Shown here in pieces: positions 44,702 through 54,423 of a stretch of 64,000 nucleotides of DNA. Positions within the stretch are counted from its first letter, which is position 1. Every line of letters starts with the position of its first letter. The notes below the pieces were generated by a model. It was not told the DNA's origin. It did not search any database and saw nothing but the letters and a program-made list of their open reading frames with translations. The translations under genes were made by a program, and so were the position numbers. The DNA is from Helicobacter sp. MIT 99-5507 (lineage in GTDB: Bacteria; Campylobacterota; Campylobacteria; Campylobacterales; Helicobacteraceae), in the NCBI RefSeq assembly GCF_003364295.1, contig NZ_NXLO01000004.1:124001-188000 (forward strand). The letters run 5' to 3'.

Positions 44702-45397
44702 GTGAAGCTTGATATTGATGTTTTTAGATTTGATTGTCAAATCGACTATAATGAATATTATCAAAATATAAAAGTTGATATTGATGAAAATCTAAGATTA
44801 CAAGAGTTGCTAGAAGAAATATCAAAAAAATTAGATAATTTTTCATATGATAGTGCTTCATTTGGGTTTAGGATTAATGATATTGTCGTATTTAGCAATA
44901 TTAAAATTAATGATTTGGTTACTAGATTTGGCAAAAAGCTTCTTTTTAGTCCAATTTCAATTAAATATGCAAAAAAAGATTTACTAATTAATAAAGATGC
45001 TATCTTTGCAAGATATAAACCAATGCTAGATAAACTAACATTTTTAAGTGAAGAATCTAAGCTAGAGTTTAAAAAATATATTTTACTTAGCCTTATAAGC
45101 CCGCTTGATTTTGATGATTATATCGGTGATGGATACTGCTTGTATATAAAATGTATGATGATTCATTATAAAGATTATGCAGATAAATTATTAGATAGTA
45201 TTTCTAATTTTGATGGTGTTTTAAATAGCATGAGTGTAAAATATATGATTTACCCACCTGATGGCTCTATTGATAATGATATAGAAGGATTGCAGAAAAT
45301 GTTATTAGAAAAAGGAAAATCTAATAATGTTTTTTTGAATAAAATAATAAAAGAAGTAGAATCTTCATATAAAAAATTATCCAAACAGGGGCTATAA
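44702..45397 (+). CDS. conserved Campylobacterota protein (DUF5644-like)
   Basis: 231 residues from GTG 44702, five bases after AAAGGA; the ATG at 44696 is too close to that site. Residues 1 to about 85 look like a ubiquitin-like or ferredoxin-like beta domain (VDIDENLRLQELLEEI, ISIKYAKK). The rest is helical, without cysteine clusters except a YCLYIKCMM segment. It resembles the DUF5644 proteins of Helicobacter, which lie next to an HdrB-like gene as here. The N-terminal fold recalls the iron-sulfur subunit of fumarate reductase or SdhB, without its cysteines. Function unknown. Confidence 0.68.
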   Translation: MKLDIDVFRFDCQIDYNEYYQNIKVDIDENLRLQELLEEISKKLDNFSYDSASFGFRINDIVVFSNIKINDLVTRFGKKLLFSPISIKYAKKDLLINKDAIFARYKPMLDKLTFLSEESKLEFKKYILLSLISPLDFDDYIGDGYCLYIKCMMIHYKDYADKLLDSISNFDGVLNSMSVKYMIYPPDGSIDNDIEGLQKMLLEKGKSNNVFLNKIIKEVESSYKKLSKQGL

Positions 45398-46200
45398 TGA
45401 GCAAATACTTAGTATATCATAGTTATGAGAATTTATCTCTTTTAGATTCTGCTGCTGCTTTATTAGATGAGCTAGGTATTTCATTTGTAACATCTAATGA
45501 TTTTAATTATTATGGCGGATATTATGGGAGACTTATTAATGAGGATAAGTTTTTTTTAGCAAATGCTTTAAGCATCGCCAAAGCATCAAGTCATAATGCA
45601 GATTTGCTTGTGCTAGAAGAAGATGCATTTTGTAATCTAATCTTAGCCAAGAGAGAAATAGAAGAGAATTCATCGCTTTTTACTACTATTGAAAATGCAC
45701 TATCAAAACATAATCTAAAATACAATTCCAATACAAAAGTGGTTTTTGTAAATGATTTATTGATGCAGAATCTAGATTCTATAAAGGCTAAGATAAAGCT
45801 ACCTTTTAGTGATTTTCGTGCAAGTGTATTTCATTCAAGTAGAAATATGAGTGATATTGCTTCTAGTAAGCTTTTTGAAATACTAGATTTAAAAATATTA
45901 TATGATGATAGAAATGCCTATTTTCAATATGAGATATTTAATCCAGATTTAGCATATAAATATAGTGCAAGAGGTTTGGAGATGGCATTTGATTTGGGTA
46001 GTGATTTTGTTATCTCTAATTCAATAGGAGTATTTAGTATTTTTGATAAAAGAAGAAATAAGATAAGCAAAGTAATAAATAGAGATTTTTTAAATTTACC
46101 AGTGCTATTTTTGCCACAAGTTTTATTACTCTCTTTTGGTATCAAGGATGACACAAAGCTAGGACTTAGATATCATAAAGTGCCAGTGGATTTTGTATGA
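45397..46200 (+). CDS. HdrB-like (CCG-domain fold) protein lacking cluster cysteines
   Basis: 267 residues starting on the last base of the upstream stop. Order of landmarks follows HdrB/SdhE proteins: YHSYENLSLL in place of the YPGC start, NYYGGYYGRL where HdrB has its first CCG, LVLEEDAFCNLI where the C-P-x-C-Y pair should be, and later RASVFHSSR. A second CCG position is likewise not cysteine. Only one cysteine remains, so the non-cubane iron-sulfur cluster cannot form. It is probably a structural or regulatory relic paired with the preceding gene. Family assignment is pattern-based. Confidence 0.66.
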   Translation: MSKYLVYHSYENLSLLDSAAALLDELGISFVTSNDFNYYGGYYGRLINEDKFFLANALSIAKASSHNADLLVLEEDAFCNLILAKREIEENSSLFTTIENALSKHNLKYNSNTKVVFVNDLLMQNLDSIKAKIKLPFSDFRASVFHSSRNMSDIASSKLFEILDLKILYDDRNAYFQYEIFNPDLAYKYSARGLEMAFDLGSDFVISNSIGVFSIFDKRRNKISKVINRDFLNLPVLFLPQVLLLSFGIKDDTKLGLRYHKVPVDFV

Positions 46201-46460
46201 TATTTTTAAAAGCTTTGATTGCCTTAGTATTAGCTTTAGTTTGGTATTTTATTGATGGCAATTTGGAGTTTGCTGTTATTTTATTTATATTTTTATTTGT
46301 TGTGTTATTATTTCAACCAAGAAAAACAAAGTCAATACAAGAGCAAGATTTTTTTAAAGATAAGATAAATAGAGCAAATGAGCGTAAAATCCATATAGAA
46401 GAGCAAAGACTACAAGAACAAAAAGATGCAAATAAACAAAAACATTTAAAGGAGATTTAA
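46197..46460 (+). CDS. small membrane protein with charged tail
   Basis: 87 residues. Two hydrophobic helices (residues about 2-40) are followed by a strongly charged helix rich in Lys, Gln and Glu that could form a coiled coil. The ATG overlaps the upstream stop as ATGA. It matches no family I know. Its conservation in this operon position would show whether it is a real partner of its neighbours. Confidence 0.68.
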   Translation: MIFLKALIALVLALVWYFIDGNLEFAVILFIFLFVVLLFQPRKTKSIQEQDFFKDKINRANERKIHIEEQRLQEQKDANKQKHLKEI

Positions 46461-46466
46461 TATTTT

Positions 46467-47255
46467 ATGGAAATATTATTATTAATTATTGCTGGTGTTG
46501 TTTTATATTATTTATACAATGGATTCCAAGATTATATGAAGAATCCATATAAAATAGAAGACAAAGAGCAGTATAAAAAAGAATATAATATTGATGATAC
46601 ACCATATATGCCAGAAACAGAGCAAGATAGGATTAAAAAAACAGAATACGGAATCCTTACTATGATATTAAAATGCATTGCTAGTGCAGATGGAAAGATA
46701 TGCAAATTAGAACAAGAATTACTTAAAGATATGCTAGATGATATTGCAAATGAGCTTAGTGATTATAAAGATGCAAGAGTGATATTGCAAGAGATTTTTG
46801 ATAATAATGATGAGAATCTAGATGATTTAGCAAGTAAGTTTGCTAACCTCACTAAAGGCGAATATAAAAAACGTTTAAAAGTTATCGAGTTTTTATTTGC
46901 TATGGCTTATGCAGATGAGCATTTAGATGATAGTGAGAGAGAAAAAATCATTGATGTAGCTGCTATATTTGAGCTAAATAATGATGATTTTAATAGATTA
47001 TATGATGATTTTGAAAATGAATATAGCCACAATATCGAAATAAGCAAAGAGAAAGCTTTGGAGATTCTAGGATTAGATGAAAATTATACAAAAGATGATT
47101 TGGAAAATGCTTATAGCAATAAAATCAAAGAAAACAAACAAAATGTATTATTAAATAAAAATCTAAATAAAAATTTTAATAACACATCAACAAAGATTCT
47201 CCGTGATATTGATAGTGCCTATAAAATATTATTACTAAAATTCAATCAAGATTGA
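46467..47255 (+). CDS. DjlA-like membrane protein with TerB and degenerate J-domain
   Basis: 262 residues. An N-terminal membrane helix (2-20) is followed by a TerB-type helical domain (about 65-175: ILKCIASADGKICKLEQELL and FAMAYADEHLDDSERE-type metal-site pattern). The end (ALEILGLDENYTKDDLENAYSNK to DSAYKILL) looks like a J-domain that has lost its HPD tripeptide. DjlA proteins are membrane co-chaperones, but without HPD this one should not activate DnaK. It lies two bases before ccoI, so a role in metal or oxidase assembly is possible but unproven. Confidence 0.76.
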   Translation: MEILLLIIAGVVLYYLYNGFQDYMKNPYKIEDKEQYKKEYNIDDTPYMPETEQDRIKKTEYGILTMILKCIASADGKICKLEQELLKDMLDDIANELSDYKDARVILQEIFDNNDENLDDLASKFANLTKGEYKKRLKVIEFLFAMAYADEHLDDSEREKIIDVAAIFELNNDDFNRLYDDFENEYSHNIEISKEKALEILGLDENYTKDDLENAYSNKIKENKQNVLLNKNLNKNFNNTSTKILRDIDSAYKILLLKFNQD

Positions 47256-47256
47256 T

Positions 47257-49641
47257 ATGAAATGCTCTCATTGCCATCTAGAATATGAGAAAAGCGCGCT
47301 TTTTTGCGTAAATATTGATGGCAATGATGAATATTTTTGTTGCAAAGGTTGCGAGGGGATTTTTAGAATCTTACAAGAAAATAATCTTACTTCTTTTTAT
47401 GATAAATTAGCAGATACAAAGCTTTCTCCACCGATTGATTATAATGATGATTTAGCTCGTTTTGATAGTGATGTATTTTTTAAAAAATATATAAAAGAAT
47501 TAGATAAAGATACCCTAGAAGTATCACTAATTATTACCAAAATCCACTGCATTGCTTGTGTTTGGCTAAATCAAAAAGTATTAAATAATACAGATGGCAT
47601 TATAGATATTTCTATTAATTATACAAACAACAAAGCAAAAATTATTTATGATAAAAATAAAATCACACTAAGCAAGATAATTACAATCATTCGCTCTATT
47701 GGCTATGATGCGACTATATATGATCCAAAAATGCTAGAAACACTAAATTTAAAAGAGAGAAAAGATTATTATACACGAATGATTGTTGGAATCTTTTGTG
47801 TTATGAATATTATGTGGATTGCAATAGCACAATATTTGGGATATTTTCTAGGTATTGATAGTGATATAAGAGATATTTTAAACATAGCTGGATTCTTATT
47901 ATCTACGCCTGCATTGTTTTATAGTGGTTGGATTTTTTTTCGTGGTGGATATTATGGGCTAAAAAATGGATTTATTAATATGGATCTTTTAATTAGTGCA
48001 GGTTCTACTCTCACATATTTATATTCTATTTATGCTGCAATAACGCGTAGTGGTGAGACATATTTTGAATCTGTTGCAATGATTATTACTTTTATTTTGA
48101 TTGGTAAATTCCTAGAAGTTCGTAGCAGGAAAAGTGCTGGCGATAAAATAGATAGTCTTTTTGATGAGATTCCAAGTTTTATAAATATAAAAAAAGATGG
48201 CAATATCATATCAATTAGCCCAGAAGAAGTTCAAATTGGTGATATTATTTGCGTTGCCCCAGGTCAAAAAATAATTATTGATGGAATCTTGCTTAGCAAA
48301 AAAGCATTGCTAGATTCTTCTATGCTTACAGGTGAGAGTATGTTTGTAAAAAAAGAAGAACATGATGAAATCTTATCTGGTAGTATAAATTTGGATTATC
48401 ACATAGAATACAAAGCCCAAAAGAGTATGCAAGATTCTACGATGAATAGTATCATCAATCTAATAAAAGATTCTATTGATAAAAAGCCAGATATTCAAAA
48501 TAAAGCAAATTCTATTTCATATGTTTTTAGCACCTTTGTTTTATCTATCGCTTTTATTACATTTATTTTATGGTGGTATTTTGTAGGGATTGATAAAGCT
48601 ATTATTGTTAGTGTTTCAGTCATTATTATTGCTTGTCCTTGTGCGTTAGCTCTAGCCACACCAATTGCTACTATTGTAGGTATTACAGAGACTTATAAAT
48701 ATAAATTACTTTTTAAAGAAGCAAGAATCTTAGAGAGTTTTGCTAAGGTAAATACAATAATCTTTGATAAAACAGGCACGCTTACTTTTGGCACTCCAAA
48801 GGTTGTAAATCTAGAAATATTTGATGAATTTAATCATGGACTTTTAGCATATTTTGTTCGTCTTAATAATCACCCAATAAGCAAAGGTGTATTTGAGTAT
48901 TTAAATGATGATTCTATATTTGTTTTAGATGATTTTAGATTGATAGAGCAAAAGGGCATACAAGCAAAACATGATGGAAATATTTTGCTTGGCGGAAGCG
49001 CTGCTTTTATGCAAGAACATGGGATAAAATGTGAAGAATCTGCAGATTTTTATATGAGTTTTTATTATGCAATAAATGATAAATTAGTTGCGCGATTTAG
49101 TCTTGAAGACAAACTAAAAGATAATGCAAAAGATGTGATAGATTATTTTAAAGCAAATGGTTTTAAAGTAGTGCTTTTAAGCGGTGATAGAAAAAGTGTT
49201 GTTTGTAAAATTGCTAAAAATCTTGGAATATCACAATATTATTATGAACAAAGTCCAAAAGATAAAAGTGATTTTATAGATTTATTGCATAAAGATGGCT
49301 ATAAAAATGCCTTTGTAGGCGATGGTATAAATGATGCAATTGCATTAAATAAAAGTGATATAGCAATAAGTATGTGGAATGGAAGTGATATAGCAATACA
49401 ATCTAGCGATATAGTTTTACTTGATGATAAGCTAAATAGCCTGATTTTGGCACATAAACTAGCATTAAAAACTTATAGCACTATAAAACAAAATATCGCA
49501 ATAAGTATCATTTATAATTTACTTACAATTCCTCTTGCTTGCTTTGGATTTATCATCCCGCTTTTTGCAGCACTTTCTATGAGCTTTAGCTCTATTTTAG
49601 TTACTCTCAATTCACTAAAGATTTCAAAAACAAAACTATAA
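47257..49641 (+). CDS. ccoI: CcoI/FixI copper-transporting P1B-ATPase
   Basis: 794 residues. An N-terminal cysteine-rich metal-binding domain (CSHCHLEYEKSALFC, FCCKGCEGI) precedes an HMA domain with HCIACVW near residue 100. Eight membrane helices carry the CPC transport motif in IIACPCALALATP. The phosphorylation site is DKTGTLTFG and the hinge GDGINDAIAL. This N-terminal layout is typical of CcoI, which supplies copper for CcoN assembly of cbb3-type cytochrome oxidase rather than for resistance. No ccoNOPQ genes are in the window. Confidence 0.92.
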   Translation: MKCSHCHLEYEKSALFCVNIDGNDEYFCCKGCEGIFRILQENNLTSFYDKLADTKLSPPIDYNDDLARFDSDVFFKKYIKELDKDTLEVSLIITKIHCIACVWLNQKVLNNTDGIIDISINYTNNKAKIIYDKNKITLSKIITIIRSIGYDATIYDPKMLETLNLKERKDYYTRMIVGIFCVMNIMWIAIAQYLGYFLGIDSDIRDILNIAGFLLSTPALFYSGWIFFRGGYYGLKNGFINMDLLISAGSTLTYLYSIYAAITRSGETYFESVAMIITFILIGKFLEVRSRKSAGDKIDSLFDEIPSFINIKKDGNIISISPEEVQIGDIICVAPGQKIIIDGILLSKKALLDSSMLTGESMFVKKEEHDEILSGSINLDYHIEYKAQKSMQDSTMNSIINLIKDSIDKKPDIQNKANSISYVFSTFVLSIAFITFILWWYFVGIDKAIIVSVSVIIIACPCALALATPIATIVGITETYKYKLLFKEARILESFAKVNTIIFDKTGTLTFGTPKVVNLEIFDEFNHGLLAYFVRLNNHPISKGVFEYLNDDSIFVLDDFRLIEQKGIQAKHDGNILLGGSAAFMQEHGIKCEESADFYMSFYYAINDKLVARFSLEDKLKDNAKDVIDYFKANGFKVVLLSGDRKSVVCKIAKNLGISQYYYEQSPKDKSDFIDLLHKDGYKNAFVGDGINDAIALNKSDIAISMWNGSDIAIQSSDIVLLDDKLNSLILAHKLALKTYSTIKQNIAISIIYNLLTIPLACFGFIIPLFAALSMSFSSILVTLNSLKISKTKL

Positions 49642-49645
49642 CTTT

Positions 49646-51760
49646 TTATAAAAGTATGCTTGGTTTATATACTACATCGCCTTCTTTTGCCTCTAGTGTA
49701 TTTAGTATTTTTATTATTTCATCATTTTTAGAGCATATTTTTATTATTTCATCATTTTTGCCAAACATATTTATATAAGATTCTAGTGTGAGATTCCAAT
49801 TTATCACTTTTTCTTTGTTGTTTATATTTGCTTGTATTTCATTTAGATAGCTTATATTAAAGATATTATCTAATCTGTTTTTCCAAAATGGTATATCAAA
49901 GCAATCTTTTAGAATCTTATATGCCATTTCATAATTATTATTATTTATACAATCAAATGCGCTATCAAATATTTGATTAAAATGATTGTTCATAGCGACA
50001 TATTCAGTGCTTCCTTTAAATATTGCAAATAAATCTAGTGATTGATAGATTTGTTTGTATGCTTTTTTGTTGTATAGCTCAAGAAATTTTAATCTTAGAT
50101 TGATTTCATTTTTTTTATCATTTGCTACTAATTTAAATGGAATAAATTGCATTAATACTTCATTTAATTCTAGGGCTTTATTATATTTTCCTTTACTCTC
50201 AAGCTCATTTATCGTAGCGATGATTTGCTTGCCAAGAGCTAGAATCTTTTTGTATGTTTTTGTATTTTGTATTTCTTTAAAGTTTTCTGCAAGCCTAAAA
50301 TATTCTCCAAAATGTTTATTTTTGGCAAGAGATTCTGCTTGAATGAATTTATTTGTATTTCGCAATAAATTATTTATAGAATCTTTTTTACTTGCAACAT
50401 TCATAAATGGCTTAAGCAGCATGTTTGCTTTATTTGATGATTCTTCAGATGGATTGATTAAGAGATTTTTAGCATTTTCAAATATTTGATGATATATTTC
50501 TTCTAGCTTTTCAAATTCACTCATTTGTTTTAGCATCGTATTTTCATCCGCGATTTTATATGCAAGAGCATAGTCTTTATTTGCTATTGCTACATTAAAA
50601 TCTTTAAAGATTCCAATATTTGATACAAAATCGCTAAATACTTGTTTTTTGCTTTCATCTTCAAAAAATGCTTCAAGATCATTGATAATGTGGCTCATAT
50701 TTTCATTGCTCAAATCTTCTTGTAATTTTATTTTTGCTTTTTGAAATAGCTCTTGCCATGTATTGTCCATAAAATCTATATAATTTTTTAGTGTTTTTAG
50801 TGATATATTTTTATCGCTTATATTTTTTGCATTTTTGTAGTCTTTTTTATTTATTGCAATTTGTAATTTATCTTCAAATTTTGCTAAATCAAATATATGC
50901 AAATGCCCATCGCTATAACCTAAATGCAATTTTGTATTTGCAACACGCATAGAAGCTACTCCATATTCAAGCTCTAGCTTTGCTTGATATTTTGGGGAAT
51001 TAGTTGCTAAATTTAGATATGAAAGCAGATTCCCTCTTGAGCCTATATAAGCATAGTTTCCATCTTTGCTAAGTCCGCCTCTAGTAAGCCATTCATTGTA
51101 ATTATGCTTTAGATTTAGGGATTTAGATTCTATATCATAGATTCCACTATCACCATTTGAACAAATGCAAAATATTTTTTTATCATCATCAAAAAATACT
51201 ATATCTTCTACAACGCTATTTGTAACAAAAGTTCCAATAATTTTATTTTCTTCCATATTAAATACACAATTATGTAAATCATATGAGCTATATACAATTA
51301 GATTTGCTATTCGTCCAAAATGTATATTTGATATATAATCTGGTCTTGATGGAAGTATATTTACTACATTAAAATCTGGCAATCTAAATAAAAATACTTT
51401 TCCATCTTCCCCACCTGTAATTAGAAATTTTCCATCTCTTGAGAATCTTATATTGTATATATCTGCCTTATGCCATTCTAGTGTTTTTATATGTTTTAGA
51501 TTCTTGTTTTCAAGATGAAAGATCTCACAAATATTGCTTTTTGGGATTCCAATGGCGATATATCCTTGCATGGATACTGCACATGCTTTGCTAAAAGAGT
51601 GATGATTTTCAAAATCAAATATTTTTTTTGTATATATAAAAGTATTTGTATTAAATTCATAGACATGATAACTGCTATCTAATAATATGATGTTGTTTTT
51701 ATTTGAGCCAATGGAGAGAATGCTAGAGTTTAATTTATATTTTGCAATTAATGGTAGCAT
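49646..51760 (-). CDS. WD40-type beta-propeller protein with long helical C-terminus
   Basis: 704 residues. The first 290 residues contain WD40-like blades (ADIYNIRFSRDGKFLITGGEDGKVFLFRLP is the clearest; other blades are degenerate). Residues about 300-700 are helical, Lys/Asn-rich and may form TPR-like repeats. No signal peptide or membrane helix is present, so it should be cytoplasmic. A short duplicated peptide KNDEIIKI occurs twice near the C-terminus from a direct DNA repeat. The gene is convergent with ccoI and divergent from ispG. Function unknown; scaffolding is plausible from the fold. Confidence 0.75.
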   Translation of the reverse strand: MLPLIAKYKLNSSILSIGSNKNNIILLDSSYHVYEFNTNTFIYTKKIFDFENHHSFSKACAVSMQGYIAIGIPKSNICEIFHLENKNLKHIKTLEWHKADIYNIRFSRDGKFLITGGEDGKVFLFRLPDFNVVNILPSRPDYISNIHFGRIANLIVYSSYDLHNCVFNMEENKIIGTFVTNSVVEDIVFFDDDKKIFCICSNGDSGIYDIESKSLNLKHNYNEWLTRGGLSKDGNYAYIGSRGNLLSYLNLATNSPKYQAKLELEYGVASMRVANTKLHLGYSDGHLHIFDLAKFEDKLQIAINKKDYKNAKNISDKNISLKTLKNYIDFMDNTWQELFQKAKIKLQEDLSNENMSHIINDLEAFFEDESKKQVFSDFVSNIGIFKDFNVAIANKDYALAYKIADENTMLKQMSEFEKLEEIYHQIFENAKNLLINPSEESSNKANMLLKPFMNVASKKDSINNLLRNTNKFIQAESLAKNKHFGEYFRLAENFKEIQNTKTYKKILALGKQIIATINELESKGKYNKALELNEVLMQFIPFKLVANDKKNEINLRLKFLELYNKKAYKQIYQSLDLFAIFKGSTEYVAMNNHFNQIFDSAFDCINNNNYEMAYKILKDCFDIPFWKNRLDNIFNISYLNEIQANINNKEKVINWNLTLESYINMFGKNDEIIKICSKNDEIIKILNTLEAKEGDVVYKPSILL

Positions 51761-51823
51761 AAGAGCGCCTTTTTAAGTGATTAGATGGTAATATATCAAA
51801 TTTTATTAAAGGCTTGTTTAAAA

Positions 51824-52891
51824 ATGAATAGATATAAAACTAAACAGATTTGTGTTGGAAATGTAAAGATTGGCGGTGATGCACCAATTAGTGTGCAAAG
51901 TATGACTTTTACTAAAACAAAAGATATAAAAGCTACAAAAGAGCAAATCGATAGATTGCAGCTTGCAGGATGTGATATAGTCCGCGTTGCAGTTAGTGAT
52001 GAAGATGATGCAAATGCGCTAAAAGAGCTAAAAAAAGAGATTTCTTTGCCACTTGTAGCTGATATTCATTTTAGATACAAATTAGCACTTAAAGCTTTAC
52101 AAGTTGTAGATTGCATAAGGATAAATCCAGGAAATATCGGTGATAAAAGTCGTGTAAAAGAGATTGCAAAAGGCTGTAATGAATATAAGATTCCAATTAG
52201 AATTGGTGTAAATGGAGGAAGTTTAGAGAAACAATTTGAGCAAAAATATGGTCCAACTCCAAAAGGTATGATTGAATCTGCTTTATATAATATAAAATTG
52301 CTTGAAGATTGTGGTTTTGATAATATTAAAGTTTCTCTCAAAGCAAGTGATGTTGAACGAACAATAGCTGCATATAGAATGCTTCGTCCTCTTGTTGTCT
52401 ATCCATTTCATATAGGCGTAACAGAAGCAGGAAGTCTTTATCATTCTATGATAAAAAGCTCTATGGCATTAGGAAATTTATTACTTGATGGGATAGGTGA
52501 TACGATGAGGGTATCAATAACAGGAGAATTAGAAGAAGAAGTAAATGTAGCAAAATCTATATTAAAATATTCAGGCAGACAAAAAGAAGGGGTAACAATC
52601 ATATCTTGTCCAACATGCGGTAGGATTGAAGCGGATTTAATAAAGGCTGTAAAAATTGTAGAAGATAAATTAAAAAATATAAAAGCACCATTGCAGATTT
52701 CTGTAATGGGCTGTGCTGTAAATGCGCTAGGTGAGGCAAAACATGCAGATTTGGCTATAGCATTTGGCAACAAGAGCGGTCTTATTATCAAAAAAGGTAA
52801 GATATTGTGCAAATTAGATGAAGATAAGATTCTAGATGTATTTTTAGAAGAAGTGCAAAAAGCTGCAGATGAGATGGCTAAGCAATGTTAA
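51824..52891 (+). CDS. ispG: 4-hydroxy-3-methylbut-2-enyl diphosphate synthase
   Basis: About 355 residues of GcpE/IspG, the penultimate enzyme of the MEP isoprenoid pathway. The TIM-barrel begins with PISVQSMT; the C-terminal cluster domain has [12 protein letters not shown] and [15 protein letters not shown], giving three cysteines and a glutamate for the [4Fe-4S]. Family members begin near the ATG at 51824 ([12 protein letters not shown]). An in-frame ATG at 51785 would add 13 hydrophobic residues and is less likely. Confidence 0.94.
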   Translation: MNRYKTKQICVGNVKIGGDAPISVQSMTFTKTKDIKATKEQIDRLQLAGCDIVRVAVSDEDDANALKELKKEISLPLVADIHFRYKLALKALQVVDCIRINPGNIGDKSRVKEIAKGCNEYKIPIRIGVNGGSLEKQFEQKYGPTPKGMIESALYNIKLLEDCGFDNIKVSLKASDVERTIAAYRMLRPLVVYPFHIGVTEAGSLYHSMIKSSMALGNLLLDGIGDTMRVSITGELEEEVNVAKSILKYSGRQKEGVTIISCPTCGRIEADLIKAVKIVEDKLKNIKAPLQISVMGCAVNALGEAKHADLAIAFGNKSGLIIKKGKILCKLDEDKILDVFLEEVQKAADEMAKQC

Positions 52892-52938
52892 TAAATATAA
52901 TTAAAATATAAAAACTTGAGTTTTAAGAAATAAATAAG

Positions 52939-52970
52939 TAGAATGCTATCGTTTTAGGGTAAGCCCTAAA
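52939..52970 (+). promoter_or_regulatory. promoter and leader hairpin of cytochrome c553
   Basis: TAGAAT at 52939-52944 is a likely -10. The leader then carries a perfect hairpin, TTTAGGG-TAAG-CCCTAAA (52953-52970), about 26 bases before the ATG and very near the expected 5' end. A transcript-stabilising or regulatory role is possible. No poly-T follows, so it is not a normal terminator. Confidence 0.5.
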
Positions 52971-52995
52971 GTTAAATCAACAAAAGAGGTTTGTA

Positions 52996-53301
52996 ATGAA
53001 AAAGTTAGTTTTAATTTGTCTTTTTAGTGTGGCTAGTTTAATGGCAGCAGATGGTGCAGCATTGTATAAAAAATGTGCAGTTTGTCATGGTGCAGCTGGA
53101 GACAAAATTCCACCAGGTTCAAAAGCTACAACTACAGTTAATTCTCTATCAAAAGATAAAATTGTAGAAGATCTTAAAGGTTATAAAGCAAAAACTTTAA
53201 ATCAATTTGGTGCTGGTCCTTTGATGTTTGCACAAGCTGCAAATTTAAGCGAAGCAGATATGATTGCTTTAGCTGATTATATTGTAACATTAAAAAAATA
53301 A
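52996..53301 (+). CDS. periplasmic cytochrome c553
   Basis: 101 residues with an 18-residue signal peptide ending SLMAA. A single haem site KKCAVCHGAAG follows near residue 28, and the methionine ligand lies in GAGPLMFAQ near residue 75. Class I c553 cytochromes shuttle electrons from the bc1 complex to cbb3 oxidase or cytochrome c peroxidase. AGAGG lies seven bases before the ATG. A single gene with its own promoter and an inverted AGAATCT pair downstream (53341-53369). Confidence 0.92.
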   Translation: MKKLVLICLFSVASLMAADGAALYKKCAVCHGAAGDKIPPGSKATTTVNSLSKDKIVEDLKGYKAKTLNQFGAGPLMFAQAANLSEADMIALADYIVTLKK

Positions 53302-53397
53302 TTTAAATTGGGAGTATAGATGAATATTTTAAATCAATACAGAATCTATATTTCCTTGTATCAGATTCTATAAGCTATATGCTTTTTAGGATTTGAT

Positions 53398-54423
53398 ATG
53401 CCTTCATTTATTATTTCTAAATCTAAACTTTTTTCTAATTTAACATTTTTAAAAAATCATATCAATTCACAAATTGCCTGTGTAATCAAAGATAATGCTT
53501 ATGGACATGGTATTGATGAGATTAGCTCTTTATTAGTTGAGTTTGGCATAAAAAGTGTGTTTGTAAAAAATAATTTAGAAGCAAATAAAATAAAAGATAA
53601 ATTTGAACATATAACAATACTATATCCAAGCGCATTTGAAAATTTGGGTAGTAATATTTATTTTAGTGTATCAAGCGTTGATTGTATATCAAAGATTCCG
53701 CCAAATGTTGGAATTGAATTAAAAGTAAATACAGGAATGAATAGAAATGGCATAGAAATCTTTGAATTACAAAATGCTTTGAATTTAATAAAACAAAATA
53801 ATATTAGATTGATTGGTGTATTTACTCATAATGGCTATGGTGATTTTGGAGATGAGAATCTTAGTGATGAATTTATATCACAGCAAAAAAAATTTAAAAT
53901 TCTAAAAGAAAAAGTATTGGAATTTATTAATAAACACAATATGCCTAAGCCCAGATTCCACTCTCTTAGCTCATCTGGTGCAATTAAATATAAAAATATA
54001 GATGATGATTTAGTGCGAATTGGTATTGCAATGTATGGATATTTAGGTATTAGTAATAGATTTGGTTTAAAGCCTATTGCAGAGCTTTGGGCAGATAAAA
54101 TATCAAGTAGATTCTTATGTGCTGGTAGCAAAATAGGCTATGATGGTAAATATGTATTAAAAAGTGATTGTGTTGTATCAAGTTATGATATTGGATATGG
54201 AGATGGTTTGTTTAGATTAAATGAAAATCATAGCGAATTAAGAACAAAAGAAGGCTATCTTGTGCTTCCTAGAATGTCTATGGATTCTACATCAATAATT
54301 TCAAATAAAGATAGAGTTTGTATAATGCATGATGCAGATAAAATTGCTAGAATCTTTGGAAGTATTTCTTATGAAATATTATGCAGAATCTCACCATTTA
54401 TAAAAAGAGAGATAGTATCTTAA
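53398..54423 (+). CDS. alr: alanine racemase
   Basis: 341 residues, slightly short for the family. The PLP lysine lies in ACVIKDNAYGHG near residue 31, and the catalytic tyrosine in SKIGYDGKYV near residue 240. VDLVRIGIAMYG-like sequence (LVRIGIAMYGYLG) and YDIGYGDG are further signatures. It supplies D-alanine for peptidoglycan. The ATG follows AGGATTTGAT. The next gene begins on the last base of the stop. Confidence 0.91.
   Translation: MPSFIISKSKLFSNLTFLKNHINSQIACVIKDNAYGHGIDEISSLLVEFGIKSVFVKNNLEANKIKDKFEHITILYPSAFENLGSNIYFSVSSVDCISKIPPNVGIELKVNTGMNRNGIEIFELQNALNLIKQNNIRLIGVFTHNGYGDFGDENLSDEFISQQKKFKILKEKVLEFINKHNMPKPRFHSLSSSGAIKYKNIDDDLVRIGIAMYGYLGISNRFGLKPIAELWADKISSRFLCAGSKIGYDGKYVLKSDCVVSSYDIGYGDGLFRLNENHSELRTKEGYLVLPRMSMDSTSIISNKDRVCIMHDADKIARIFGSISYEILCRISPFIKREIVS

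Noticed and set aside
53320-53373. 17-codon open frame with GGGAG upstream, between cytochrome c553 and alr
   Set aside because: Good ribosome site but the frame mostly consists of the AGAATCT/AGATTCT inverted pair, with no leader-peptide features such as runs of a regulatory codon.
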